From contig NZ_JANHJR010000003.1 in NCBI RefSeq assembly GCF_024495425.1, forward strand, positions 310,001-374,000: DNA of 64,000 nucleotides. Reading direction: 5' to 3'. Every line of letters starts with the position of its first letter. The stretch's first letter is position 1. The notes beneath the pieces were generated by a model, which was given only the letters and a program-made list of their open reading frames with translations, had not been told where the DNA came from and ran no database searches. This DNA is from Haloarchaeobius litoreus (GTDB taxonomy: Archaea > Halobacteriota > Halobacteria > Halobacteriales > Natrialbaceae). This document shows positions 26,510 through 35,050 of this stretch, in pieces. The position numbers were made by a program, and so were the translations under genes.

Positions 26510-27259
26510 ATGACACTCGAAGACAGGACCGCCGTCGTCACCGGTGCTGGGGCGGGGATGGGACGGGCCACCGCCGAGCTGTTCGCCGAGCGGGGCGCGT
26601 CGGTCGTCGTCGTCGACCTCGACGAGGAACGCGCGACGGAGACCGCCGACCGGATCGTCGCCGACGGCGGCGAGGCCGAGCCCGTCGTCGCCGACGTGTC
26701 CGACCCCGACGACGTGCAGGCGTTCGTCGACCGGGCCGTCGACACCTACGGGGGGCTCGACGTGCTGCACAACAACGCCGGCATCCCACAGCGGTCGACG
26801 CCGGTCGAGGACGTGACCGAGGAGACGTGGGACCGGATACAGGACGTGAACCTCAAGAGCGCGTTCCTCGGCGCGAAGTACGCCGTCCCGCACCTGCGCG
26901 AGGCCGCGGCGGGCGTCGTCCTGAACACCGCCTCGACGTCGGGCATCCGGCCCCGGACCGGCCTGTCGGCCTACGCCGCGTCGAAGGGCGGGATGATCAC
27001 CCTCACGAAGCAGCTCGCACACGAGCTCGCCGAGGACGGCATCCGCGTCAACGCCATCTGCCCGGTCGCCACCGACACCGAGATGCTTCCGGAGTTCGCG
27101 AGCGGCCAGCTCTCCGTCGCCGACATGGCCGACACCATCCCGCTCGGCCGGCTCGCAGAGCCCGGCGACGTCGCCAGCGCGGCGGCGTTCCTGGCGTCCG
27201 ACGAGGCGTCGATGATAACCGGGACGGCCCTCGAAGTCGACGGCGGGCGGGACATCTGA
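26510..27259 (+). CDS. SDR-family oxidoreductase (FabG-like)
   Basis: 249 residues, classical SDR. TGAGAGMG at 11-18, Asp at the end of strand 2 (VVVVDLDEE) favouring NAD+, NNAG near 85-88, catalytic Ser in TASTSG, YAASK near 148-152 and C-terminal EVDGGRDI. Tetramer-type C-terminus. ATG at 26510. Directly follows the aldehyde dehydrogenase in the same direction, so the two probably form a short catabolic operon. After the stop, ACTGG/CCAGT and CTCCG/CGGAG stems at 27271-27311 may help termination. Confidence 0.9.
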   Translation: MTLEDRTAVVTGAGAGMGRATAELFAERGASVVVVDLDEERATETADRIVADGGEAEPVVADVSDPDDVQAFVDRAVDTYGGLDVLHNNAGIPQRSTPVEDVTEETWDRIQDVNLKSAFLGAKYAVPHLREAAAGVVLNTASTSGIRPRTGLSAYAASKGGMITLTKQLAHELAEDGIRVNAICPVATDTEMLPEFASGQLSVADMADTIPLGRLAEPGDVASAAAFLASDEASMITGTALEVDGGRDI

Positions 27260-27416
27260 CCCCCGTGTGACTGGAGAGCCAGTCCGCGGCTCCGGCGACG
27301 CGTCGGAGCGACGACTGCACCGGCTGCACGGCCGGCGGGGCGGCCCCGTTCGACGAGACCACCGACGTTCCCGCCGTTCGACCGGCTTCTGGCGAGTTTT
27401 TCCCCTCTACAAACGA

Positions 27417-27426
27417 CTTTATAATG
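27417..27426 (+). promoter_or_regulatory. TATA box of the second HAAT transporter operon
   Basis: CTTTATAATG, centred 26 nt before the ATG at 27447. Also supports that ATG over the GTG two codons upstream. Confidence 0.75.
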
Positions 27427-27446
27427 GAAAATAGTGATATGTGTGC

Positions 27447-28790
27447 ATGGCTATCGACAGACGTCGACTCATCAAGTACACGGGCGGACTGGCAGGGCTC
27501 ACCGCGCTGACCGGCTGTCTCGGCGGGGACGGCGGGGACGGCGAGACCACGGCCCCGGGCGGGGGCGACGACACCGACACGGACGGCGGTGGCGGTGGTG
27601 CCGGCGGCGGTGGCGGTGACGACATCCGCATCGGCGTGTTGCTGCCGTTCTCGGGCGACTACGCCTGGGTCGGCGCGAACGTCCTGCCTGTCGTGGAGAT
27701 GCTCGTCGAGGAGATCAACGACGGCGGCGGCATCGACGGCCGACAGGTGAGCATCGTCCAGGGCGACACGGAGGCGTCGCCGGACGCGTCCGTCTCGGCG
27801 ACGAACCGCCTCGTCAACGTCGAGAACGTCCACGCGGTCATCGGCCCGACGAGCATCACCATGTCGGCGGTCATCGACACGCTCGTCGAGAACGAGGTAC
27901 CGGTCGTCACGCCGACGGCGGGGACGACCTCGCTCGACGACCGTGGTGGCGAGTACGTCTTCCGGACGGTCTCCTCCGACTCGCTCGGGGGCCGAGCCAT
28001 CGCCCGGGCGGCCCGCGACCAACAGTACAACTCCATCCAGGACTACGAACGGATGGCGCTCATGGTCGGCAACGAGGAGGTGTTCCAGTCGTTCAAGGAG
28101 CCGATCCAGTCCGCGTTCGAGGAGTTCGGCGGGACCATCACCACGGCGATGGACATCCGGACCGGCAAGGCCTCCTACACCTCGGAGGTCCAGTCGATGA
28201 TGGACTCCGACCCCGAGATTACGGTGCTCGTCGCGTCGGTCGAGGACAGCATCAAGATCACCGAGGCGGGGTTCCAGGCGGGCTACGAGGGCAACTGGTT
28301 CGCGACCCAGGACCAGACCAACCAGGACTTCCTCTCCCAGAGCGACAACCGCGTCACGAACGACATGCTCGGCCTGAACGCCGCGACGTACCAGCCGGCC
28401 GAGGAGGCCGGCCGGCTCCAGGAGTTCTTCGACGCCATCACCGAGTACGCGGGCTGGGACGAGGGCTCGCGCGTGTTCGCGACGAACACCTTCGACGCGA
28501 TGAACGTGCTCGGACTCGCCATGGCCCAGGTCGCGGCCGACGGCGACGACATGACCGGCGCGAACATCGCGTCTGCCATCCCGACGGTCGCCCGCCCGCC
28601 GGAGCAGGAGGTAACCAACTACACCGACGGTGCGTCGGCCATCGCGGACGGCACCGACGTGGACTACCAGGGGCTGGTGGGCCCCATCGACTTCGACGAC
28701 GACGGCGACATCGTCGCCCCCTTCTCGATCAAGCGAGCCCAGGACGGGGAGTGGACCGAGGCGGGCCGGCTGCCGCCCGAGGCGCTCTGA
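27447..28790 (+). CDS. ABC transporter substrate-binding lipoprotein (HAAT family), second system
   Basis: 447 residues. Tat signal with Arg5-Arg6-Arg7 (DRRRLIKY), lipobox LTGC at 21-24, then a Gly/Asp linker of about 35 residues. The mature part is a type 1 periplasmic-binding fold (RIGVLLPFSGDYAWVGAN). VIGPTSITMSAV and VTPTAGTTSLDD frame the ligand cleft. Family members bind branched-chain amino acids, urea, amides or aromatic acids. It heads a five-gene operon in the order SBP-LivH-LivM-LivG-LivF. Not close in sequence to the binding protein at 2819-4081, so the two importers probably take different substrates. Confidence 0.9.
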   Translation: MAIDRRRLIKYTGGLAGLTALTGCLGGDGGDGETTAPGGGDDTDTDGGGGGAGGGGGDDIRIGVLLPFSGDYAWVGANVLPVVEMLVEEINDGGGIDGRQVSIVQGDTEASPDASVSATNRLVNVENVHAVIGPTSITMSAVIDTLVENEVPVVTPTAGTTSLDDRGGEYVFRTVSSDSLGGRAIARAARDQQYNSIQDYERMALMVGNEEVFQSFKEPIQSAFEEFGGTITTAMDIRTGKASYTSEVQSMMDSDPEITVLVASVEDSIKITEAGFQAGYEGNWFATQDQTNQDFLSQSDNRVTNDMLGLNAATYQPAEEAGRLQEFFDAITEYAGWDEGSRVFATNTFDAMNVLGLAMAQVAADGDDMTGANIASAIPTVARPPEQEVTNYTDGASAIADGTDVDYQGLVGPIDFDDDGDIVAPFSIKRAQDGEWTEAGRLPPEAL

Positions 28791-28808
28791 GCCGCCGCCC
28801 CCTCTAGC

Positions 28809-29687
28809 ATGGTCTTCGACAATCTCATACAGACGTTCGTGTTCGGCATCGTCGAGGGGAGCGTCATCGCCGTCGGTGCGGTCGGCCTTACCCTCTCCTA
28901 CGGCGTCACGCGGTTCATCAACTTCGCGTACGGCGAGTTCCTCACCTACGGCGCGTACCTCACGGTGTTCATCGCGGGCGGCCTGTTCGGGCTGTCGCTC
29001 CCGCTGCCGGCCGCCATCGCCGTCGCGGTCGTCCTCGTCGGGCTGCTCGGCGTCCTGGTCTCGCGGGTGTTCTTCGAGCCCATCTCCCACCGTGGGGCGC
29101 TCCCGCTGCTCATCACGTCCATCGGCGTCTCGTTCATCCTCCGGAACCTGCTCCAGGGGTGGGTCGGCGTCGACGCACGCCAGCTCCCCATCCCGCTGCT
29201 GCGCCGGAAGGACTACTTCGGCGTCCAGCTGACCGACCTCGAGGTCGGCGTCGTCGTCGTCGGCGTGGTGACGATGCTGTTGGTGCATCTGCTGCTCCAG
29301 CACACGATGCTGGGAAAGCGGATGCGCGCGACCAGCGGGAACCGGTCGCTCGCCGAGATCGCCGGCATCGACACGCGGCGTGTCGTCCGGCAGACGTGGT
29401 TCATCTCCGCGGCGGCGGGGGCGCTCTCGGGCGTCCTCTACGCCATCCTGTTCGCGCCGTTCCGCCCCGGCGTGGGCTTTACGTACCTCATCGTCATCTT
29501 CGCCGCGACGCTGCTCGGCGGCATCGGCCGTCCCTACGGTGCGATGCTCGGGGCGTTCGCCATCGGCATCACGATGAACTTCGGCTCGGCGTTCCTCTCG
29601 GCGAACTACACCCGGGCGTACGCCTTCGTCATCCTGGTGGCGGTCCTGCTCGTCAGGCCCGAGGGCATCAGGGGAGGTGAGTTCTGA
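28809..29687 (+). CDS. livH: HAAT-type ABC transporter permease (LivH-like), second system
   Basis: 292 residues, about eight transmembrane helices. LivH core GLTLSYGVTRFINFAYGEFL at about 26-45 and C-terminal RPEGIRGGEF. Starts 18 nt after the binding-protein stop. A strong Shine-Dalgarno stretch (GGGGAGGTGA, 29671-29680) near its end serves the next gene, whose ATG overlaps this stop by one base (TGATG). Part of the operon 27447-32295. Confidence 0.92.
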   Translation: MVFDNLIQTFVFGIVEGSVIAVGAVGLTLSYGVTRFINFAYGEFLTYGAYLTVFIAGGLFGLSLPLPAAIAVAVVLVGLLGVLVSRVFFEPISHRGALPLLITSIGVSFILRNLLQGWVGVDARQLPIPLLRRKDYFGVQLTDLEVGVVVVGVVTMLLVHLLLQHTMLGKRMRATSGNRSLAEIAGIDTRRVVRQTWFISAAAGALSGVLYAILFAPFRPGVGFTYLIVIFAATLLGGIGRPYGAMLGAFAIGITMNFGSAFLSANYTRAYAFVILVAVLLVRPEGIRGGEF

Positions 29688-30730
29688 TGGCGCTGCTGAC
29701 CGGCTGGGCGGCGTTCCTCGTCACCGTGGCGACCATCGGCTGCATCTACGGGCTGTTGACGCTGGGGCTCAACGTCCACTACGGCTACACGGGGCTGTTG
29801 AACTTCGGGCACGTCGCGTTCTTCGCGGCGGGCGCGTACGCCTCGGCCATCGTGACGATGCCCCCGCCGTCGCAGGTGACCAACGCGAGCTACCAGATCT
29901 GGTTCAACCTCCCGATGCCGTACGCGTTCCCGGTGAGCCTCGCCGCGGCCGCCGTCGTCGGTGGGGCGCTCGCGTTCCTCATCGGGCTGACGAGTGTCCG
30001 GCTCGGGACCCACTACCTCGCCATCGCGACGTTCGCCCTCGCGGGCGTGTTCAGCGACGTGCTCGTCAACGAGGCGTGGCTGACCAACGGCTCCTTCGGG
30101 ATGAACAACGTCCCGAAGCCGGGCCGGGCGATGCTCTCGGCCGACGTCTGGCAGCTCTCGTACCTCATCTTCGCCGCCGGCAGCATGCTCGCCGTCTACC
30201 TGCTCCTCGAACGCCTGATGGGCGCGCCGTTCGGCCGGTTGCTGAAGGGCGTTCGCGAGAGCGAGGCGGCGGCGAAGACGCTCGGGAAGGACACGAACGT
30301 CGTCAAGCTGAAGTCGTTCGTCATCGGCGGCATGATCGCCGGGTTCGCCGGCGGCGTCTACGCCCACTACCTGGGGAGCGTCGTGACCGCGCAGTTCGTC
30401 CCGGCGGTGACGTTCACCGTCTACGCCGCGATGCTGCTCGGCGGAGCCGCCTCGAACACCGGGGCGGTCGTCGGCGCGTTCACCGTGGTCGCGTTCCAGG
30501 AGTCGACCCGCTTCATCACGACGGTGTACAACTGGATCCAGTCGACACTGCCGGACGCGCTGAGCGGCGTGCTCCCCGCGCTGTTCGGGCCGCTCCCGAA
30601 CAACCCGTCGTTCATCCCGAGCATGCGCTTCGTCGTCATCGGGGTCCTGTTCGTGCTCGTCATCAGGTACCGGCCCGAGGGGCTGTTCGGCGACCCCTCC
30701 GAGATACAGGCGCTCGGGGAGGAGGACTGA
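29687..30730 (+). CDS. livM: HAAT-type ABC transporter permease (LivM-like), second system
   Basis: 347 residues, hydrophobic helices throughout. LivM core GYTGLLNFGHVAFFAAGAY at about 33-51 and the ATPase-contact loop GVRESEAAAKTLGKD near 190-204. C-terminus RYRPEGLFGDPSE is typical. ATG at 29687 has the Shine-Dalgarno stretch GGGGAGGTGA 7 nt before it, an internal-operon gene that clearly uses SD initiation, in contrast with the leaderless first gene. Confidence 0.92.
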   Translation: MALLTGWAAFLVTVATIGCIYGLLTLGLNVHYGYTGLLNFGHVAFFAAGAYASAIVTMPPPSQVTNASYQIWFNLPMPYAFPVSLAAAAVVGGALAFLIGLTSVRLGTHYLAIATFALAGVFSDVLVNEAWLTNGSFGMNNVPKPGRAMLSADVWQLSYLIFAAGSMLAVYLLLERLMGAPFGRLLKGVRESEAAAKTLGKDTNVVKLKSFVIGGMIAGFAGGVYAHYLGSVVTAQFVPAVTFTVYAAMLLGGAASNTGAVVGAFTVVAFQESTRFITTVYNWIQSTLPDALSGVLPALFGPLPNNPSFIPSMRFVVIGVLFVLVIRYRPEGLFGDPSEIQALGEED

Positions 30731-30733
30731 ACC

Positions 30734-31564
30734 GTGAGCACGGACCAGCAGTCGCCGACCGACGGCAGCGCACCCGACGGCAGCACCACAGACGACGGAG
30801 CCGACCTCCTCGAAGTCGACGGCGTCGTGAAGCACTTCGGCGGCCTCGTCGCGAACGACGGCGTCACCTTCGGCGTCGAGGAGGCGTCCATCACGGGGCT
30901 CATCGGCCCGAACGGGGCCGGCAAGTCGACGCTGTTCGACTGCATCACCGGCGTCCACACGCCCGACGAGGGGGCGGTCCGTCTCGACGGCGAGCCCATC
31001 CACGGGCTCTCGCCGACGAAGGTCGCGAGACGCGGCGTCGGGCGGACGTTCCAGACCCCGAAGACGTTCCGGGGGATGACCGTCCGCGAGAACATGGCGT
31101 TCGCGGCCCGCGAGCAGACCGGCGAGACAGCACTCGGCGCGCTGTTCAGGCCGGGGACCATCCGCGATGAGGAGGCGGAGATACAGGCGACCGTCGACGA
31201 GACGCTGGAGTTCCTCAAGCTCGACCACCTCGCCGACGAGTACGCGAGCGGTCTCTCGGGCGGCCAGCGCAAGCTGCTCGAACTCGGCCGGGTCCTGATG
31301 ATGGACCCGCGGATCATCCTGCTCGACGAGCCGGTCGCCGGGGTCAACCCGTCGCTGACCGAGGAGCTGCTCGCGCGGCTGGAGGAGCTGAACGACCGCG
31401 GGCGGACCATCCTCTTCATCGAACACGACATGGACGTCGTGATGGCACACTGCGACCGCGTGGTCGTGATGCACGACGGCCGGACGCTCGCCGTCGGCCC
31501 GCCCGAGATCGTCCAGCAGGACGAACGGGTCGTCGAGGCCTACCTCGGAGGTGTCGACCGATGA
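30734..31564 (+). CDS. livG: HAAT-type ABC transporter ATP-binding protein (LivG-like), second system
   Basis: 276 residues. An acidic N-terminal tail of about 24 residues precedes the ABC domain. Walker A GPNGAGKST at 58-66, signature LSGGQRK near 175-181, Walker B IILLDEP near 194-200, H-loop IEHDMD. Starts with GTG at 30734, 3 nt after the LivM stop; no in-frame ATG gives an intact domain. Stop overlaps the LivF start (ATGA). Confidence 0.92.
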   Translation: MSTDQQSPTDGSAPDGSTTDDGADLLEVDGVVKHFGGLVANDGVTFGVEEASITGLIGPNGAGKSTLFDCITGVHTPDEGAVRLDGEPIHGLSPTKVARRGVGRTFQTPKTFRGMTVRENMAFAAREQTGETALGALFRPGTIRDEEAEIQATVDETLEFLKLDHLADEYASGLSGGQRKLLELGRVLMMDPRIILLDEPVAGVNPSLTEELLARLEELNDRGRTILFIEHDMDVVMAHCDRVVVMHDGRTLAVGPPEIVQQDERVVEAYLGGVDR

Positions 31565-32295
31565 GCGACATCGGGTCCGTGCGCCGGTTCGACGACGCGC
31601 TGTTCTCCGCACGGGACATCGAGACCGGCTACGGCGACCTCCAGGTGCTCTACGGCGTCGATATCGACGTCCAGGCCGACGAGGTCGTGCTGCTGTTCGG
31701 CCCCAACGGTGCCGGGAAGTCGACGCTGATGCGGGCGCTGTTCAAGCAGCTCCCGCTCTGGGCCGGCACCATCGAGCTGGACGGCCGGGACCTCTCCCGG
31801 TTCAGCTCGAACGAGATGGTGCCAAACGGCGTCGCCTACGTCCCACAGACGGCGAACGTCTTCCCGAACCTGACCGTCTCCGAGAACCTCGACATCGGCT
31901 CCATCCACGCCGAGGCACCGGCCGAGCGCCGCGAGACGATGTACGAGCTGTTCCCGCGGCTCGCCGAGCGACAGGACCAGGACGCGTCGACGCTCTCGGG
32001 TGGAGAACGGCAGATGCTCGCGATGGCGCGGGCGCTCGTCCCCGACCCCGACCTCCTGTTGATAGACGAGCCGTCGGCGGGGCTCGCGCCGAAGCTCATC
32101 GAGCGTGCGTTCGACCACGTCGACCGCATCCGCGAGGCCGGGACGGCCGTGCTGATGGTCGAGCAGAACGTGCTGGCCGCACTCGAGGTCACCGACCGCG
32201 CGTACGCCCTCGACATGGGCGAGAACCGGTTCGAGGCGGACGCCGACACCATCCGCGACTCGAAGCGCGTCCGCGACCTCTACCTCGGAACGTGA
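31561..32295 (+). CDS. livF: HAAT-type ABC transporter ATP-binding protein (LivF-like), second system
   Basis: 244 residues. Walker A GPNGAGKST at about 48-56, signature LSGGERQM near 142-149, Walker B LLLIDEP near 162-168, H-loop VEQNV. Preceded by GGAGGTG (31547-31553) with 7 nt spacing to the ATG. Last gene of the operon. Only this second importer shows both ATPases inside the window. The convergent ilvE ends 10 nt downstream. Confidence 0.92.
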   Translation: MSDIGSVRRFDDALFSARDIETGYGDLQVLYGVDIDVQADEVVLLFGPNGAGKSTLMRALFKQLPLWAGTIELDGRDLSRFSSNEMVPNGVAYVPQTANVFPNLTVSENLDIGSIHAEAPAERRETMYELFPRLAERQDQDASTLSGGERQMLAMARALVPDPDLLLIDEPSAGLAPKLIERAFDHVDRIREAGTAVLMVEQNVLAALEVTDRAYALDMGENRFEADADTIRDSKRVRDLYLGT

Positions 32296-32305
32296 GTCGC
32301 CGACC

Positions 32306-33241
32306 TCAGGCGTCGACGTAGTCGAACCACTCCTCGTGGTCGTCGGTGCGCCGGTTGACCACGTCGAAGAAGCGCTGCTGGATCTCCTCGGTGACCGGCC
32401 CGCGCGAGCCGTCGCCGATCTCGACGTTGTCGACCTGCCGGATGGGCGTGACCTCGGCGGCGGAGCCGGTGAAGAACAGCTCGTCGGCGGTGTTGAGTTC
32501 GCCACGCGAGATGGAGACGTTGTCGTGGACCTCGTAGCCCATCTCCTCGGCGAGCGTGATGACGGTGTTGCGGGTGATGCCGTCGAGGATGCTCTCGGAG
32601 AGCCCGGGCGTGTACAGCTCGCCGTCGCGGACGAGGAAGATGTTCTCGCCGGGCCCCTCGGCGACGTTGCCCTCCTTGTTCAGGACGATCGCCTCGCGGA
32701 AGCCGTTGCGACGGGCCTCCTCGCCGGCGAGCAGGCTGTTGACGTAGAGACCGGTCGTCTTCGCGTTCGTCGGGATCTGGCTGGAGGCGTGCTTGCGCCA
32801 CGACGACACCTTCACCTTGATGCCGTTCTCCAGTGCGTCCTCGCCGAGGTAGGTGCCCCACGGCCAGCACGCGATGGCGGTCCGGGTCGGGCAGTCACCC
32901 GGCGAGACGCCCAGGCTCTTGTAGCCGTAGAAGACGATGGGCCGGATGTAACACGAGGCGAGGTCCTGCTCGGCGATGAGCGTCTTCGTCGCCTCGGTGA
33001 TCTCGGCGGGCTCGTGGTCGATCTCCATCTCGTACGGCTTGCAGGACTCGTACAGCCGTTCGACGTGGTCGTCCCAGCGGAAGATGGCCGGGCCCTTCTC
33101 CGTGTCGTAACACCGCGCGCCCTCGAAGACGCCCGTCCCGTAGTGGAGTCCGTGGGTGAGCACGTGAATCTGTGCGTCCTCCCAGTCGACGTACTCCCCG
33201 TCCATCCAGATCGTGTCCACGTCCATCTCGGCGAAGCTCAT
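32306..33241 (-). CDS. ilvE: Branched-chain amino acid aminotransferase
   Basis: PLP enzyme that interconverts Val, Leu and Ile with their 2-oxo acids. 311 residues, fold type IV. LTHGLHYGTGVFEGARCY near 29-46, the PLP lysine in TNAKTTGLYVN near 160, and the cofactor-phosphate region GITRNTVITLAEE with ELFFTGSAAEVTPI. ATG at 33241 gives the usual short N-terminus. Convergent with, and 10 nt from, the second HAAT importer operon, which may carry branched-chain amino acids. Confidence 0.95.
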   Translation of the reverse strand: MSFAEMDVDTIWMDGEYVDWEDAQIHVLTHGLHYGTGVFEGARCYDTEKGPAIFRWDDHVERLYESCKPYEMEIDHEPAEITEATKTLIAEQDLASCYIRPIVFYGYKSLGVSPGDCPTRTAIACWPWGTYLGEDALENGIKVKVSSWRKHASSQIPTNAKTTGLYVNSLLAGEEARRNGFREAIVLNKEGNVAEGPGENIFLVRDGELYTPGLSESILDGITRNTVITLAEEMGYEVHDNVSISRGELNTADELFFTGSAAEVTPIRQVDNVEIGDGSRGPVTEEIQQRFFDVVNRRTDDHEEWFDYVDA

Positions 33242-33328
33242 GCTCGTGGCAACGCTTGCGTCCCATATAGGTGTGGGCGATTTGCTCCCGACGGTCACCA
33301 TCGTCGCGAGAACGGTCGGGAGCGGCGC

Positions 33329-33862
33329 TCAGGCCCGCGAACCGAACCAGTCCCAGGCGGCACGGAACCGCCCCCTGTGGTCACCGTGGAGGACGCCGTC
33401 GTGCGCCGCGAACGTCTCGGGCGTGAACCAGCCGACGGCCTGCACCTCGTCGCGGACCGTCGCCGTCCCTGCACAGCGGTCAGCGGCGACCGCGTAGCCG
33501 ATTGAGACGACGTACTTGCCGTCGCCGTTGCTGGTGTGGAAGCAGTCGACCAGCACGAGTTCGTCGGGGTCGACGTGGAGTCCGGTCTCCTCTTCGAGTT
33601 CGCGTGCCGCGGCGACGGGTGCGGGCTCGTCGGCCTCCAGGTGGCCGCCCGGGATGCTCCACTCGCCACGGCCGGGGGGCACGTCCCGCTGGGCGAGCAA
33701 GACACCGTCCTCGCCGACGACGCCGACACCGGCACACGGCGCGGGGTTGTGCCAGACGACCCGTTCGCAGAACTCGCAGTAACGACGCTCGCGCCCGTCG
33801 AGGTGACGCTCCACGAGTTCGGTGCCGCAGTCGGGACAGAAGCTGGCGGGGTAGGTCGTCAT
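33329..33862 (-). CDS. NUDIX hydrolase with N-terminal zinc ribbon
   Basis: 177 residues. N-terminal four-cysteine ribbon FCPDCG and YCEFCE (Cys 9, 12, 29, 32), then a Nudix domain. The Nudix box runs GGHLEADE to RELEEETGL near 71-94 and has the expected G-x5-E-x7-REUxEExGU spacing. The ribbon-plus-Nudix layout is the NudC/YfaO-like arrangement, so the substrate is a nucleoside diphosphate derivative, perhaps NADH, but this is not certain. It starts immediately after the stop of the threonine synthase-like gene, so the two are co-transcribed. Confidence 0.9.
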   Translation of the reverse strand: MTTYPASFCPDCGTELVERHLDGRERRYCEFCERVVWHNPAPCAGVGVVGEDGVLLAQRDVPPGRGEWSIPGGHLEADEPAPVAAARELEEETGLHVDPDELVLVDCFHTSNGDGKYVVSIGYAVAADRCAGTATVRDEVQAVGWFTPETFAAHDGVLHGDHRGRFRAAWDWFGSRA

Positions 33863-34972
33863 CTACATCGTCTTCAGGCCGCTCCCGGTGAGCGGGACGA
33901 CCACGTCCTCGTCGTCGTCGACGACCCCGAGCTCGCGGTACTTCGTGAGCGCAGCCGGGGCGACCGCGCAGGTCGGCTCGACGTAGAAGCCGTCGCGGTG
34001 GAGCGTGTCGAGCGTGTTCTCGACGACGTGCTCGCCGAGGGCGATGGCGTCGCCGTCGGTGTCCTCGATGGCTGCCAGAAGCTGGTCGTGGCGCGCCGGT
34101 TCGGCGATCTGGATGCCGTCTGCGATCTCGTTCTCGGTGTCGTCCTCGTCCTCGGCCACGAGCCCCCGGAACTCGTCGGCGAGGGGGGAGTAGCCGGCGG
34201 CCTGCCCGGCGAGCAGTCGCGGCACGTCGTCGACGATGCCGGCGCGTTCGAGCAGGTCGAAGCCGCGGTACGCGCCGAGCGCGAGCGTGCCGTGACCGAC
34301 CGGGAGGACGACCGAGTCGGGCACCGTCCAGTCGCGCTGGGCCGCGAGCTCGATGGCGAATGTCATCGTGCCGGCGTAGAACGCGGGGTTCCAGGAGTGG
34401 CTGGCGTACCAGCCCTCGCCCGCCTCGACGGCCTCGATGGCCGCGTCGGTCACGTCCTCGCGGCTGCCCTCGATTCGGACCGGGCGAGCGCCGGAGCGCT
34501 GTATGGCCATCAGCTTCGACTGCTTCACGTCGGCGGGCACGTACACGTCGGCCTCGATGCCCGCGCGGGCCGCGTACGTCGCGATGGCTGCGCCGGCGTT
34601 GCCCGAGGAGTCCTCGATGACCTTGTCGACGCCGAGCGCGGCGGCCCGCGAGAGCGTCGTCGTCGCGCCGCGGTCCTTGAACGAGCCGCTCGGGGAGACG
34701 TACTCGAGCTTGAACTCGGCATCCCAGCGGTCCGCATCGACGACCGGTGTGAAACCCTCGCCGAGGGTGACCGCGCGGTCGACCGGGAGGAACTCGTGGA
34801 ACGTCCACAGCCCGCGCCGGGTGTCGAGCTGGCTCACCGGCAGCGGGTCGCCGTCGGGGAGGGGTGGCGTCTCGAGGTCCAGCGCGTGGCCGCAGGAACA
34901 GCGCCACGGCTCGTCAGGACCGGCGTCGTACTCCGCACCGCAGGCCTGGCAGTAGAGGTTCTGGAGTGTCAT
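33863..34972 (-). CDS. Threonine synthase-like PLP enzyme
   Basis: 369 residues, fold type II PLP enzyme. N-terminal ribbon YCQACG and CSCGH (about 7-28), typical of archaeal threonine synthases. PLP lysine in SPSGSFKDRG near 93-102; phosphate-binding SSGNAGAA; C-terminal PLTGSGLKTM. Converts O-phosphohomoserine to threonine in the best-known members; 2,3-diaminopropionate-type and other reactions occur in paralogs. ATG at 34972. Its stop abuts the Nudix start. With ilvA (44484-45695) it would link threonine formation and breakdown if it is a true ThrC. Confidence 0.85.
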   Translation of the reverse strand: MTLQNLYCQACGAEYDAGPDEPWRCSCGHALDLETPPLPDGDPLPVSQLDTRRGLWTFHEFLPVDRAVTLGEGFTPVVDADRWDAEFKLEYVSPSGSFKDRGATTTLSRAAALGVDKVIEDSSGNAGAAIATYAARAGIEADVYVPADVKQSKLMAIQRSGARPVRIEGSREDVTDAAIEAVEAGEGWYASHSWNPAFYAGTMTFAIELAAQRDWTVPDSVVLPVGHGTLALGAYRGFDLLERAGIVDDVPRLLAGQAAGYSPLADEFRGLVAEDEDDTENEIADGIQIAEPARHDQLLAAIEDTDGDAIALGEHVVENTLDTLHRDGFYVEPTCAVAPAALTKYRELGVVDDDEDVVVPLTGSGLKTM

Positions 34973-35050
34973 GTGAGGGGGTGGAGGTGTGTGACTGATG
35001 TCGCGTCTGACTGGGTGGTCGAAGGGCTGGCTGATAGGTGTGCCGGGCAA

